Of a stretch of 64,000 nt of DNA, positions 12,691 to 24,941 are shown piece by piece. A model generated the notes under the pieces. The model was not told where the DNA came from. It made no database searches and worked only from the letters and a program-made list of their open reading frames with translations. The translations under genes were made by a program, and so were the position numbers. Origin of the DNA: Agrypnia vestita (lineage: Eukaryota; Arthropoda; Insecta; Trichoptera; Phryganeidae); the NCBI GenBank assembly GCA_016648135.1, contig JADDOH010000485.1:62001-126000 (forward strand). The letters run 5' to 3'. Positions within the stretch are counted from its first letter, which is position 1, and every line of letters begins with the position of its first letter.

Positions 12691-12830
12691 GAAACGTTAG
12701 TATAAGAGCAATATTTTTATTACATTTTATGTATTCCTCTAGGTTAACTACGTATCTATCGAAACGTTAGTATAAGAGCAATATTTTTATTACATTTTAC
12801 GTATTTCTCTAGGTTAACTACGTATCTATC
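12691..12830. repeat. 70-bp tandem duplication, two units
   Basis: Units 12691-12760 and 12761-12830 both begin GAAACGTTAGTATAAGAGCA and end GGTTAACTACGTATCTATC. I count two differences between them. This is a recent local duplication. Confidence 0.92.
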
Positions 12831-14949
12831 TACGTATAGATTTATATTTCAATCATATTCTGTTCATCTTCTCCGGATGATTATGAATAAGGAAGTCGCT
12901 CAAGAATAGAAAGAAGATGGAGAAAAAGCAAATTCAATATTTTCAAATCTTCGCTCAGAGTAGCGGTAAGGGACTTTGATAAAATCATAAACACGGATAC
13001 GGAAGCAGGATGTGCTAGGGAGAGAGTTGGAACCTATTACCTCCGAAACCACTGTGTGATCGCAACAAGTAGAATCAAGCCAATTTTAGAAAGCGAGTAA
13101 AAAGATTCAAACATCCCTAATAGTTTCAACTGCTACCGGAAACTCGGGTTAGCACCTTTTAACAAAATTTCATTCTACTGGAGACGAGCTTCGATAGCAA
13201 CCGTTTGTGGCTTTATACTCGATTCGCGTAAAGCTTCATAAATAATTCAGATGAGCTCCTTCTACACTATTCTATATTCGAATATGAATTGAAAGAGGCA
13301 TTTCCTGTAAAATTTGTTCGAAAAACAACTGTGCAACGTTCGTTGATTAATTATATCTCGTCCTGCTTAAATATCTGGCTGTTTGTACAGTTTTGTCTGT
13401 TTATCTGTAAAGTTTATCTGCTTTGAGACCGACGCTAGAAAATTTGGTTTCACAGTATACGAGACTAGTAAGAATTGCTTACTGGAATTGAATTTGATAT
13501 TTCTGGATGTGAAAAGATATCACGTTATATTTTAGACTTTTGGACATGACGCTGGATTCCCACGCCGAGATTTCCGGGTTCAATTCATGGTGAAGTAACA
13601 AAACATGGTAGTGATTTACTCAAGCTTTCTCAATATGTTTCATTACAGTACATTCATGGTCTGCTATAGTGTTTAAACATTATTGTAAAATAAATAAAAT
13701 AATTATCAGAAGTAAGAGAGATGAGGTAAGAGGTAAGAAAAATATTTTAAACAGTAAACTATAAAAATAGTATATAAATGTATTTTCACGAGATCGCGAC
13801 GGTGGAAGATAAATAAAGCACTTTAAGTTAATTACATTTTTATTTAATCACCAAGGTCACTAAAAACGATCTTAACTAGAACAGTTTGATGTGAGATTAT
13901 TCCACAAATACATAAGTCCTTTTCTATTTTGCTATACTTTTGCGGCTTGTTTTTTAAGTAAATAGCTTCGTCCCTGTGAGACATCAAATAGCTAGCAGTG
14001 TTGTGTTCTATTTAACTCTGTCGAGAGCAAAATATAGTTATTGATTTATTCAGGTGTTAGCAGCATCATTTTCTCATCATCATCATCATCGTTTTCTTTT
14101 CCCTTATTCTGGGAGGTCAAATTTTCGATAATTTAAGTAAACGAGTCTTGTTTAATTATTATTAATTAAACAAAACTCAATCTGCCTTTATAGTCTTTGT
14201 TGTTTTTACAAGCTTACCGTGGAGCTATCCTTGAACCTTTCTTTTGGTGTTGCCAAAATATACACTTTGGTAGCCGTTAATCTGGCATTTGCAAGCCGTG
14301 TCCAAAACAATTTAGACCTTTAATCAGTATAATTAGGGGTTACATGCCAGGCTTTTCTCTTATCTCAATACTTTTTATTAAGTTCATTGATATTATTTAC
14401 GATGTTCTCCTAAGATAACCCGTTTCAACAGTCTTGTTTCTTGGTCTCACTTTCTCTGTAAGAATTCATATTTAGTGACCATTTATTAACCTTCGACCCG
14501 TCGCGTGGGGTTTTTAAATGCCAAACTTTTACAAAAACGCTCATTATGCACTTTTAAAATGTTTTCATTGATCCCTTACTTTAGGTAAGGCTTCCAAAAA
14601 AGGTTTATACTTGACGCTTGCGCCGGCTTTAGATATATAGACATGAGTTTCTGCGCGAGGCTCTGAGGGACCCCACTCGACTACTGGCATAAATAATAAT
14701 TATAATTATAATTTACTTGTACTTTATTTTTAAAGTGTTTATATTGCTGTTTCTTCTTATTTTAGATTAGTTCTAATAATATAAACATAGAAGAAAGATA
14801 GTATCAAAGAATTTTGTGATAATTGGAAGACGAAAATGATAAAAATTTGGATTATCCGAAAAAAGTTAGTGAGCCTGACATAGAGTCAGAGAAAAACTGC
14901 AAAGATGATAATCCTTAAGGTCAGTTCCAATCATCACAATCGTCAAATA
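12831..14949. other. Spacer, no gene called
   Basis: Mixed A/T-rich sequence with a (TCA)n microsatellite at 14074-14090. From about 14780 to the mariner insertion one frame reads acidic, protein-like sequence (for example LDYPKKVSEPDIESEK), possibly the N-terminal remnant of another transposase. Confidence 0.35.
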
Positions 14950-16235
14950 TTAGGTCCTTACATATGAAATTGGCGTTTTGCCGTACTGGCAAATTTGATC
15001 TCAAATATCTTCTCTTTGGTTAGGAATTCCAAATCCAAATTTATACACCTATTTACTCATGTATTTGTGTTTTAAAAATTATAATTCATTTGTTTTTTCC
15101 TCAATTGTTTTTTTCTTTGCGTCACTCAGTTTACAAAATGAAAAACTTGAAATATCGCGTTATTTACGAGTACGAGTTCCACCGTGGCACCAGTGCTGCA
15201 GAAACGGCTCGAAGGATTAATGATGTGTATGGCGACGGTGCCGCAAAAGAAAACACAGTGCGTTTTTGGTTCCAACGTTTTCGTTCTGGAAATTTCAACC
15301 TGCAGAACAAGCCCCGTGGACGGCCGAAGACCAAAGTTGATAATGAAGAATTGAAGGCTATTGTGGAAGCGGATCCATCGCAAACCACATCCGAGTTAGC
15401 TGCAGGCTGCGGTGTTAGTGATAAAACTGTTTTAATTCACTTGAAGCAAATTGGTAAGGTGAAAAGCTTAAAAGGTGGGTACCTCACGAATTGAGTGAAG
15501 CAAATCAACAAACGCGCGTTGACTGCTGCGTTGCATTACTCAACCGGCACAATAATGAAGGGATTTTAAATCGAATCATTACCTGTGATGAAAAGTGGAT
15601 CCTGTACGATAATCGGAAGCGCTCATCGCAATGGCTGAACCCTTCCGAACCAGCCAAACCATGCCCCAAGCGAAAATTGACTCCAAAAAAGTTACTTGTG
15701 AGCGTTTGGTGGACTAGTGCTGGTGTCGTTCACTACAGCTTTCTTAAATCTGGCCAGACGATTACGGCCGATGTCTATTGTCAGCAACTGCAAACCATGA
15801 TGGAAAAGCTAGCTGCTAAACAACCGAGGCTGGTTAATCGCTCTAGGCCACTGCTGCTTCATGATAACGCTAGACCACACACTGCACAACAGACGGCTAC
15901 CAAATTAGAGGAGCTTCAATTGGAATGTCTAAGACATCCACCGTACTCTCCGGACCTTGCCCCAACAGATTACCATTTTTTTCGAAATTTGGATAACTTC
16001 TTGCAAAGGAAAAAATTCAACTCCGATGGGGCAGTCCAAACCGCCTTCAAAGATTTTATTGATTCCCGTCCGAATGGTTTTTTTTAGTAAAGGGATCGAT
16101 GAACTACCTATGAGATGGCAAAAGTGCATAGATAGCAATGGTACATACTTTGATTAAATAAATATATTATAATAAAAAAAAATCGGCTTTATGTTCCTCC
16201 CATACTAAACGCCAATTTCATATGTAAGGACCTAA
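14950..16235 (+). mobile_element. Mariner element, copy 1 (1286 bp)
   Basis: The termini are near-perfect inverted repeats beginning TTAGGTCCTTACATATGAAA and ending with the complement. They are flanked by TA on both sides (14948-14949, 16236-16237), the mariner target duplication. The element encloses a transposase with the DD34D spacing. Its length matches full-size mariners (about 1.3 kb). The copy at 23652-24941 is the same family in the opposite orientation. Confidence 0.95.
15138..16157 (+). pseudogene. Mariner transposase, frameshifted (DD34D)
   Basis: It starts at MKNLKYRVIYEYEFHRG with the N-terminal paired helix-turn-helix (HTH) region, including RFWFQRFRSGN. The linker follows, then the catalytic core: CDEKW (Asp codon at 15587), HDNARPH (15863) and APTDYHFF (15968). 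The last two Asp are separated by 34 residues. The C-terminus reads GIDELPMRWQKCIDSNG. One base missing in an A-run near 15461-15465, relative to copy 2, throws the frame to a stop at 15492. A second frame change near 16072 separates the last about 28 codons. It is a nearly complete but inactive copy. Mariner transposases are about 340-350 aa. Confidence 0.93.
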
Positions 16236-17056
16236 TAATAATAATCTATCCTGCAACTATAACGACTTTGCCTCGTGAATTGAAGCAGTGCACAAGACGA
16301 TTTATACTTCCCCTTCAGGACATGCCACCTGATTATAATGAGTTCGTTCCTATGAGAAAGCATTGAATTCACTGTCTAAGACGAACAGATAGAAAATTAT
16401 AATCTGTGTGTCACTTTCACGGGGGCAAGATGTACCTATCAAATTATTATCCTATTATATCAAATTAGTATCCTATCAAAACAGTATGCACTGACTGCAT
16501 CCAAAGAAAAAACTAGAGCCATTTGGATAAGTGAATCTTTACATATTATTTGTTCATTTTTGTTAATTTCTATTTTGTATTAATTTTAAGTCTGTATCAA
16601 TATCAAATAATCTTAAGATTGAAATAAATTGTTTTATTTTTATATAAAAAAAAGTAAATCATTAAGATAAACATCTTCCAAAGATACCAAAAAATGTTCC
16701 TTATTTTTCTGTAAATTTATATAGTACAAATAAATAACTAATTTTCAATTATCTCTTCTTATTACCTAACTATAATCCGTTAAAATAATACACAAATTAT
16801 ATGTTATAGCACTAATTGAATGCTGTTTATTTTTGGGGTCTCTGTTGACCGCGCGCGACGACTCTCATTACAAAAAAGGCGCGACGGACGAAGGGTTTTA
16901 GTCTGTACACAATTTTATAAAGTCAATACAGGTCTTAGTCTGATTAGATTGGCAGAGATAATTTGAGAAATTAATGTTACTGATTTTTTATATATTTTAA
17001 AATGCAGGTTTTGGACAAATGATATTTGGCTTAGAAACAGTTAGTAGTAAAATTAA
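16236..17056. other. Spacer between mariner and piggyBac-like elements
   Basis: Just after the mariner, 16245-16440 reads as protein-like sequence in one frame (for example LQDMPPDYNEFVPMRKH) with stops. It may be the far side of a host transposon into which the mariner jumped. The rest is A/T-rich. Confidence 0.3.
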
Positions 17057-17186
17057 CCCATTACTGCATAAAGTTTGCTTTAGTACTAAATCTAATTGTC
17101 ATGTTAAATAATGGACAGTTGGGGTCATATAAAAGATCCAGTTAGTAAAAAACAGAGCATATATACATAGTTATGATTTTATGACC

Positions 17187-17204
17187 CGTCCGATATATCG
17201 GACG
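17187..17204. repeat. Internal palindrome of the piggyBac-like element
   Basis: CGTCCGATATATCGGACG is a perfect 18-bp palindrome. Identical copy at 18524-18541; one-base variant (centre TTTA) at 18874-18891. GCTATGC follows or precedes each copy. The copies near the element ends may be transposase-binding sites; this is inference. Confidence 0.85.
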
Positions 17205-18500
17205 CTATGCACAACGGAACCATACACTTCTTTAGGGCTAGAAAACTGTCCGCTAACTTTGGACGGACAGTTCTCAACACGGTTGGCCTGTATTGTGCCA
17301 GTTGCATAGTAGCCTTACTCTCGCAGATGTCTCGATGACAAAGATGTGAAAAAGTTGTCAAAGTATATTTTTATGCCACTTTGGCTGGTAACTTTCCGAG
17401 CTCTATTAGAGTGAGAACTACATCCCCGCCTAATCCGAAATCTTTCTTTTCTGCAGTTTTCCCTGTATATACGCTAAAAGCCACCATACAACCAGTGCTG
17501 GTACACATTGCCCAATTTTTGAAGCCAAATCTTATCGGCTTTCCTCTAATAAATTGTTTGGCGTAATGTATGGCATAGTATGGGATCATACATTCGTCGA
17601 CGCTATAATACTCATCTAATCCATAGTGTTTTCGGAAAGATTCACCCAGACTATCTAGCAGTGGACGCAACTTATACAGCCTGTTAGAAGAAGCTGATAA
17701 TAATGTATTATCATTCAGGTGTAAAGATTGGAGTATCGCTTCAAATCTGTTATATCTTATATTTCCTGCAAGAATTTTTGGCACATCATTATCTCTAGAA
17801 AAATACAGTCATTTATTTGGTAACTTGGCATAGCACGACAATAACATAACACCGAAAATAACGTAAATTTCATCTTCTGTAATCATCAAAGTTTTATTTT
17901 TCTGACCCGCTTAAAGATTTGTTTGGTCTGCAATTTGTCTTACTAAATCTTTGTGAAAAAAAATCTTGAAATAATCGAAGGGGTCTTGACTATTTTGACT
18001 TTCTTCTGATGTTGGTTGTGTGCTATATTCTGGGCATGTGAAGTTAGGTAATTGTTTTTTCCATAATATTGTTCTTTTATTTTTAGCCTAAGACTTTTTT
18101 GGTGGATTATTACGCGCTTTTAGAGAAAAAAGTGGTTCATTATCTTCATCATCGCTTTCTTCACTCGATGAAGGTGCCTGCAAAATTTCAGTATTTGATG
18201 ATTGGATACCTGAAGATACTGACGGCATCTAATCCATAGTATCATCGCGCTTTGCTTGTAATCGTTGTAGATTACATCTACTTTGAATCAATTGCGTCCC
18301 AAATGGTTTAGGTTGGTATCATGTTCATCGTCAGACTTGTCACTGTTCTCATCCGTAGCCTGACCACTCCGTTCAATAAGCGGCTCAACGTAAACAAGGT
18401 TCACCGCGGTGTCATTGTCATCTTCGCATTCTAAAACCGATAAAATTTCGTGCACCTTCAAGCTGTAAAAGTTGTCTTTTATTATTTTATCAAACACCAA
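17187..18500 (-). pseudogene. piggyBac-like transposase, broken
   Basis: The N-terminal acidic part runs from M at 18498-18500 and includes ECEDDNDTA. After frame changes, 18080-17930 reads FDYFKIFFHKDLVRQIADQT, and 17785-17880 reads an EIYVIFGVMLLSCYAKLP segment. The longest piece, 17371-17784, has IRYNRFEAILQSLHL, then YSVDECMIPYYAIHY with the first catalytic Asp, then KPIRFGFKNWAM and YTGK. Shifted by one frame, 17330-17365 reads YFDNFFTS with the second catalytic Asp, and GTIQANRVENCPSK follows. The coding then runs into the palindrome at 17187-17204 and stops. The later catalytic Asp region and Cys-rich tail are missing. Confidence 0.85.
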
Positions 18501-18910
18501 ACCTTAGAGCCCGCTATGCATAACGTCCGATATATCGGACGGCATCAAAATCACACACATAAAAAGCAAAGAAACAATTTTGACATAAAATAAAGCTTAT
18601 TTTTACATAGATACACATTATTTCATCAAATATTATACATTTTTAAATTTTTTTATCGTAAGTATTACAAGAAAAACAAAATAATGCTAACCATTTTCTT
18701 AAAACAGCCCGACCATGATCCGCCATTTTCGAAAATGACAAATAACAAGCAAAATATGGTATTTAACCGTTTCAAATGGGGTTTCCAATATAAAAAAAAT
18801 ATTGAACTATCGTTCAAAACAAAGAAACTACCAAATCATTTATTTTTTCTACCAAATATATTAAATTTACTTGCGTCCGATTTATCGGACGCTATGCTGT
18901 AATGGGTTAA

Positions 18911-21600
18911 AAGTTGACTGAATAGACGACCGGTCCTTATGTAGGCGATCTTGGGACGGATAATAATGACAATTTTAATAAATTTACAACACTTCTGTCT
19001 GATAACTAAGAAATATTCCTAATATATATAATATTTTTCTTAAAACAAAAGTATAGAACATTTTGGATTGCATTGTATAAAAAAGTATTAAAAACTGAAT
19101 ATGCCTATAAAAATCAACAATAATGCAACTTTATTACTAGTGAGATGAATCTAAATTTAATTTTTAAAAATAAATGTTAGGTGAAAATGTACGTATGTAT
19201 GTTATTCTGTAAAAGTTATAGATGCAATCATAATTCTATAACAAAATGCTTAGATAAGACTTAACCTACTGAGAAAACATATATTTCAGCGTGTGAATGT
19301 TTATTTGAACAACATTAAGTGATGAAGCGGACAAAGGGTGCCATCTACCGATAACGGCGATGTTAACCAAGCTGTAACGACAGCACCGCATGGTGTCATG
19401 GCGGAGTTTGCTCGTGTCACAGAGCGCTTTGCGTCGGCCAGAAACTTTAGGTTTACAACAACCATTGTGAATATTAAATAAATTTGTAAATTAATAATAA
19501 AAAATATATCAATTAATTAATAAATTTAATAAATAAATCTTGTAAATTGTGTGATGAAATTATTAATTGCATTGTATTAATTAAATTAAATCATTTACAG
19601 CACACTCCCGAATATCCGAGGTCGCATTAACCAGATTAACAGGAGCAATAAAACATTATGTTTTTTTTTTATATACATCGAAATTATTTAGTAAATGTAA
19701 AAATTGATTTTTTATCAACTTCAAAATATTACGTTAATAAAACTTAAAACTTGTTATGAATACGCAGAATTTAGAGATTTTTTACATCCCGAATTACGAA
19801 ATTTCATGAATCCCTGTCAAAAGAGTAATTATTAAGACACACACAAGTGCGCATGTAATTTTTTATGTTTCCTAAGCGGTTTTATGTTACCTAAACTGTT
19901 TTTCATCTTATTTTATATTTTGAATAGTGTATTTTAATGCCTATATATTTATGATTATATTATGTATTTTTTTACTATTTCAGTAATTTGGAGTTATGTG
20001 TAAATATTAGATCAGAGTATCGAGCAACAAGTGAACGCTCTGTTTTAAAGTTAGTTTTTTTTTAAATTGATGGTGACCATATCTACACGTAAAGAACAAG
20101 AACAAAAACTTGAAATAATTGACAAAAATGAAAATAGGTCATTGGTGAAGTTGTTTATGAATTAGCATTATGCCGGTGAACGAGGATGCATGGTTTTTTA
20201 CATAACAGAGTTTATCATTTTTATCAGATTTTTTTATATAGGTATATTTTCATCCTGTATAGCTATGTGCGATTATGATGTGTATACTTTTAGATTTTGG
20301 TGTCGTGAAGTTGTAAATAATTTCCTTTTTTTTTGCTGTGATTATCCGGGTCATATTTTCCCTACTGGCCTGGACAATCAAGTGCCTACTGTACTGCCTT
20401 CCTTTCTTTATCTACGCCTCACCCCTGCCCCAATTCTTCGAGTTAAACCGAGTTGAGTTTTGTACCATCTTGGAATAAAATGACGTACAACATTGTTCTT
20501 TCCGATAACAACCTTCCTACATACATGAATAAAAATGAAAATTTATAACTAATACTATTAAACATAAAGCTATAACACGTAGCTTTCGTTATCTTATTTT
20601 TTATCACATCGCATTATAACGGTTATAAACGCATATTTGATGAATTAAATTCTGGGCAAAATACGATGCCGATGCACAAATGCTATGTTAAAATTATTGG
20701 TGGCTTTTATTTATGGAGAAAGGCCATATGGAACCGTGGAGAGCAAGTGTAGGGAGGAGAGTAGGAAGACGTGTGTGTAAGCGAAGAACGCAAATAGGCT
20801 AAATCAGAAATGCATCCCCCATACTTGATTACATTTAAAGGTACAGAGAAGAAAATTTTTCAAACTTTTTTTTAAAATTTTTCAAATTTATAAAGTTATT
20901 TTTATAAAAACTCGTGAATTGAAATTAAAATTCCGACTAGATTTTTAGCAGTTATTTGTTAAAATAAATAGTTTTTCAATAAAAACGATATGATTTTAAA
21001 ATTAGTGAATAAATAAAATTATTTTTGGAAAATATGTCTTCGTCTTGCAAACGACGAGAAATCGATAAATGTATATGTTTTGTAACACTAGCTCTTACAC
21101 CAATAATATTCTCTTCACTACATACAATTTCAAAGTTTTATTGGTAGTATCGTAAAGAGTAAAATTCTTTTCAAATTTAGTAACGGTTCGCCGAATAGCA
21201 AGCACAGTAGGTCGATTACATCAGTTTGACGAAGTTCCCATTGAGTATTCCACAAAAAACGCTTATTTTTTTGGATATTCATAAAATGTTATGCAAGTGC
21301 ATACCTTTACTATGGTTCAACTTAATTTTAAATATATATGTTGTTGCTATGACATTTTAAAATATCATTACTACTAAAATATTATTAGTTTATATATAGC
21401 CCTAATGCCGTTGTATGTATCACACTGGAAAATTCAAAAGAAGATGAAAAATCAATTTATTAAAAATAAAAGAAAAAAAAAAGTTGGATTTTATCACAAG
21501 TTTAGATATTTTTTGTATTATGTATATTTTCCAAAATGATAAATTTACAAAATCCAAATGTCACACTATTTTTTATATATTTTTTAATTTTTCTTTTATG
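18911..21600. other. Spacer, no gene called
   Basis: A GC-richer patch at 19320-19450 and another at 20330-20460 interrupt A/T-rich DNA. The frame at 20190-20456 is not recognisable. I see no repeat arms or domains. Confidence 0.35.
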
Positions 21601-21604
21601 CTTA

Positions 21605-21757
21605 GACAAGCTAAGACTCCCAATTACAAAACACATTACAAAATACCCAAACTTCAATAAATAATAAATATTAATCCTGATCCCACCGGGAATCGAATCC
21701 GGAACCCTCGGTGTGAGAAGCTAGTGTCATGCCCAGTAGGCTACGAGAGCCATCTTT
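21605..21757 (-). mobile_element. tRNA-derived SINE, family 1, copy 1
   Basis: On the minus strand the head reads CGTAGCCTACTGGGCATGAC, with an A-box-like TAGCCTACTGGG, and later GGATTCGATTCC (B-box-like). The spacing matches a tRNA gene, but the acceptor stem does not pair. The tail shares a GTTTGGGTATTTTGTAATG-like block with the copy at 44975-45129. Two similar copies argue for a SINE rather than a tRNA gene. Confidence 0.65.
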
Positions 21758-23066
21758 TTCATTAGAATTTTCATTAAATTTTTATGTTTCATTAGAAGTT
21801 TGTTATATATAAATAGTGTTTGTTTTTTTAGTCATTTACATAAAAATAGTTTAGAAAAAGATGAAAAATGTTGAAAATAAGTACAAACCTTTTAAATACT
21901 ATTTTGCTTATAAAAAGCATTTGTGATGTGGCATTTTAAAAGATTCTCTGAAACGATGTCCTAAAGGGATTTATATGTTTTTTTAAATTTTCAATACGTT
22001 AATGATTGAAAAGAAACCAGCTCAGAAATAGCGACACTTAAATGACGTTTTAGAACTATTTTAAATTCTAGCCAAGTAATAAAGATTTGTAGGTACCGAT
22101 TATTCGTATAAGCAATTAATAAGTAAGACAAAACTATATACAAAAGCTTGGGAAAATTGTATATATGTACGTACCCTAAAATATACCTCAAGCCTTGCAA
22201 ATGCGAAGAAAATCTCCCTTTATTATGAAAATCAGATATAAGTAATGAATTGTTTGTAAAGCATTATATTTTATCTTGATTATGAAGACTCGACGACGCA
22301 AAATACGGAAAATCCGCCTATTGTCTGATTCAGGGTTTCGTAATTGTATTAAAATACTTATTCCATATTTCACAGAATTTTAAACGTCCAAAAAGATAAC
22401 TTAAGATGACTTATTAAGGCAATCAAGATAAATGAATTGAATAAATATTGTGCTCGCCATCGTTAATTAAACCAAATCGAACACATATATTTACATAATT
22501 TAATTAATGAATTCGTTTAATGCGTTTTCCTTAAAAATTAAATTTTCACATTCCTTAATGGGTTTAATTGTAATTTTTAATTCACGTACATGACAAATTT
22601 ATATATAGTTGGTGAAAAAACTAATAAATCAAAAAAATTAAGACGCGCTTTTATGCGTTTTCTTTGAATACATTTGTAATCGATTTTTAAACAACACCCA
22701 TGCAGTATATAAATATTAAACAAAATATTTTTGAAAATTAAAACATATTTTCGAAAGGCATGTTCTGGGGCTTATACGACTGATTATAAATTTAATTTGA
22801 GTGACGTTATTATTAATTTTAATCGTAATGATTACTAAATCATGTATAGTCATCCATTTTATTTAAATATTGAATATTTCAGAGCTCTCTCTAGCCAGTC
22901 GGGATGTTAGTAAAAAATCAATTACAAGATTCCACCGCAATAAACAGACAAAGAGAGTTAAAGAAAAGCATGTAAAAAACTCGTAATAATCAAATAGATA
23001 CCCTTATAAGTATGCATTACCTTTTGTTTTCAAAATTCAATTTTAAAAAAAGAAGTCTGATTCTCG
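21758..23066. other. A+T-rich spacer, nothing recognised
   Basis: Low-complexity A/T DNA. Minus-strand frames at 21991-22373 have no recognisable motif. Confidence 0.4.
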
Positions 23067-23228
23067 ACTTAACTAACTAACTACCTAACTACCACGCCGT
23101 TTTCCCGCAAGGGTAGGCAGAGAGCGTTGATGGCCACACTCTTCTATCTTGGCACACCACTTTTGCTTCAGCCGCATTCATACATCTTCTCATTCAAGTT
23201 CTACGGTTGTTGCGGCTTTTAACGGGGC
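23067..23228 (-). pseudogene. LINE 3' end with (GTTA)n tail, copy 2
   Basis: The segment begins with TTAACTAACTAACTACC and matches 9420-9590 through CACGCCGTTT, AGGGTAGGCAGAGAG, CATTCATACATCTTC and CGGTTGTT blocks. It is truncated at about 160 bp. Confidence 0.6.
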
Positions 23229-23651
23229 TGTACAAATTCGTTAATTCGTCTGTGTAAATACTCGACTGTATAAATTTTAAAATATAGTCTGGTGAAAATA
23301 TATGAGAAAATGACATTAGATATCCGATTTTTTTTGGTAAAAATTATTATATAATTCTACTAAAAGCTATTTGGATCAGATATTTTAAAAAAAAATGGTA
23401 TTGTGTCAACCAAGAGTTTAATTGAAGTTTTTTTGTTAGAGTAGGATGTTCATTCTGTATTAACTAGATTGTCCGGGTCCTGAATTATTTGCGAGATTTT
23501 GTAGGCGATATTATAAAGGTACTAAGTGTCAAAAACGTGAAATGAAACCAATTTCTATATCAAATACGTGTTTGTTCTTATATTAATTTTTTCCCATTTG
23601 CCAAGAGCTTGGATAATTTGACGACAGAAACCTACTAAAGTTACCATATTA

Positions 23652-24941
23652 TTAGGTCCTTACATATGAAATTGGCGTTTAGTATGGGAGGAACATAAAG
23701 CCGATTTTTTTTTATTATAATATATTTATTTAATCAAAGTATGAACTATTGCTATCTATGCACTTTTGCCATCTCATAGGTAGTTCATCGATCCCTTTAC
23801 TAAAAAAACCATTATCACGGACGAGAATCAATAAAATCTTTGAAGGCGGTTTGGACAGCTCCATCGGAGTCGAATTTTTTCCTTTGCAAGAAGTTATCCA
23901 AATTTCTAAAAAAATGGTAATCTGTTGGGGCAAGGTCCGGAGAGTACGGTGGATGTCTTAGACATTCCAATTGAAGCTCCTCTAATTTGGTAGCCGTCTG
24001 TTGTGCAGTGTGTGGTCTAACGTTATCATGAAGCAGCAGTGGCCTAGAGCGATTAACCAGCCTCGGTTGTTTAGCAGCTAGCCTTTCCATCATGGTTTGC
24101 AGTTGCTGACAATAGACATCTGCCGTAATCGTCTGGCCAGATTTAAGAAAGCTGTAGTGAACGACACCAGCACTAGTCCACCAAACGCTCACAAGTAACT
24201 TTTTTGGAGTCAATTTTCGCTTGGGGCATGGTTTGGCTGGTTCGGTAGGGTTCAGCCATTGTGATGAGCGCTTCCAATTATCGTACAGGATCCACTTTTC
24301 ATCACAGGTAATGATTCGATTTAAAATCCTTTCATTATTGTGCCGGTTGAGTAATGCAACGCAGCAGTCAACGCGCGTTTGTTGATTTGCTTCACTCAAT
24401 TCGTGAGGTACCCACCTTTCAAGCTTTTTCACCGTACCAATTTGCTTCAAGTGGATTAAAACAGTTTTATCACTAACACCGCAGACTGCAGCTAACTCGG
24501 ATGTGGTTTGCGATGGATCCGCTTCCACAATAGCCTTCAATTCTTCATTATCAACTTTGGTCTCCGGCCGTCCACGGGGCTTGTTCTGCAGGTCGAAATT
24601 TCCAGAACGAAAACGTTGGAACCAAAAACGCACTGTGTTTTCTTTTGCGGCACCGTCGCCTTACACATCATTAATCCTTCGAGCCGTTTCTGCAGCACTG
24701 GTGCCACGGTGGAACTCGTACTCGTAAATAACGCGATATTTCAAGTTTTTCATTTTGTAAACTGAGTGACGCAAATAAAAAAACAATTGAGGAAAAAAGA
24801 AATGAATTATAATTTTCAAAACACAAATACATGAGTAAATAGCTGTATAAATTTGGATTTGGAATTCCTAACCAAAGAGAAGATATTTGAGATCAAATTT
24901 GCCAGTACGGCAAAACGCCAATTTCATATGTAAGGACCTAA
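23652..24941 (-). mobile_element. Mariner element, copy 2 (1290 bp)
   Basis: It has the same terminal inverted repeats as copy 1, starting TTAGGTCCTTACATATGAAA, and TA at 23650-23651 and 24942-24943. Orientation is opposite to copy 1. The two copies are very similar throughout, so their insertions appear relatively recent. Confidence 0.95.
23730..24753 (-). pseudogene. Mariner transposase with one stop and a 3' frameshift
   Basis: The start codon is at 24751-24753. An in-frame TAA at 24661-24663 replaces the Tyr codon found in copy 1 (GTG TAT GGC against GTG TAA GGC). Downstream the frame is open for about 272 codons and includes the HTH linker, CDEKW, HDNVRPH and APTDYHFF. It ends early at 23815 because of a length change near 23812-23825. 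The last about 28 codons (GIDELPMRWQKCIDSN) are in another frame down to 23730. The internal frame that copy 1 lost near its position 15463 is intact here. Confidence 0.92.

Larger units (their letters stand above)
17057..18906 (-). mobile_element. piggyBac-like DNA transposon relic (1850 bp)
   Basis: The element is bounded by TTAA at 17053-17056 and 18907-18910. Terminal inverted repeats read CCCATTACTGCATA on the left and, as complement, CCCATTACAGCATA on the right (13 of 14). TTAA duplication plus CCC termini is the piggyBac signature. The transposase relic is on the minus strand. Three copies of the palindrome GTCCGATATATCGGAC or a one-base variant occur inside (about 17188, 18525, 18875). 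Confidence 0.88.

Noticed and set aside
14074..14090. CRISPR-like or other short repeat array
   Set aside because: It is only a (TCA)n microsatellite; no CRISPR-type repeat-spacer arrays exist in the window.
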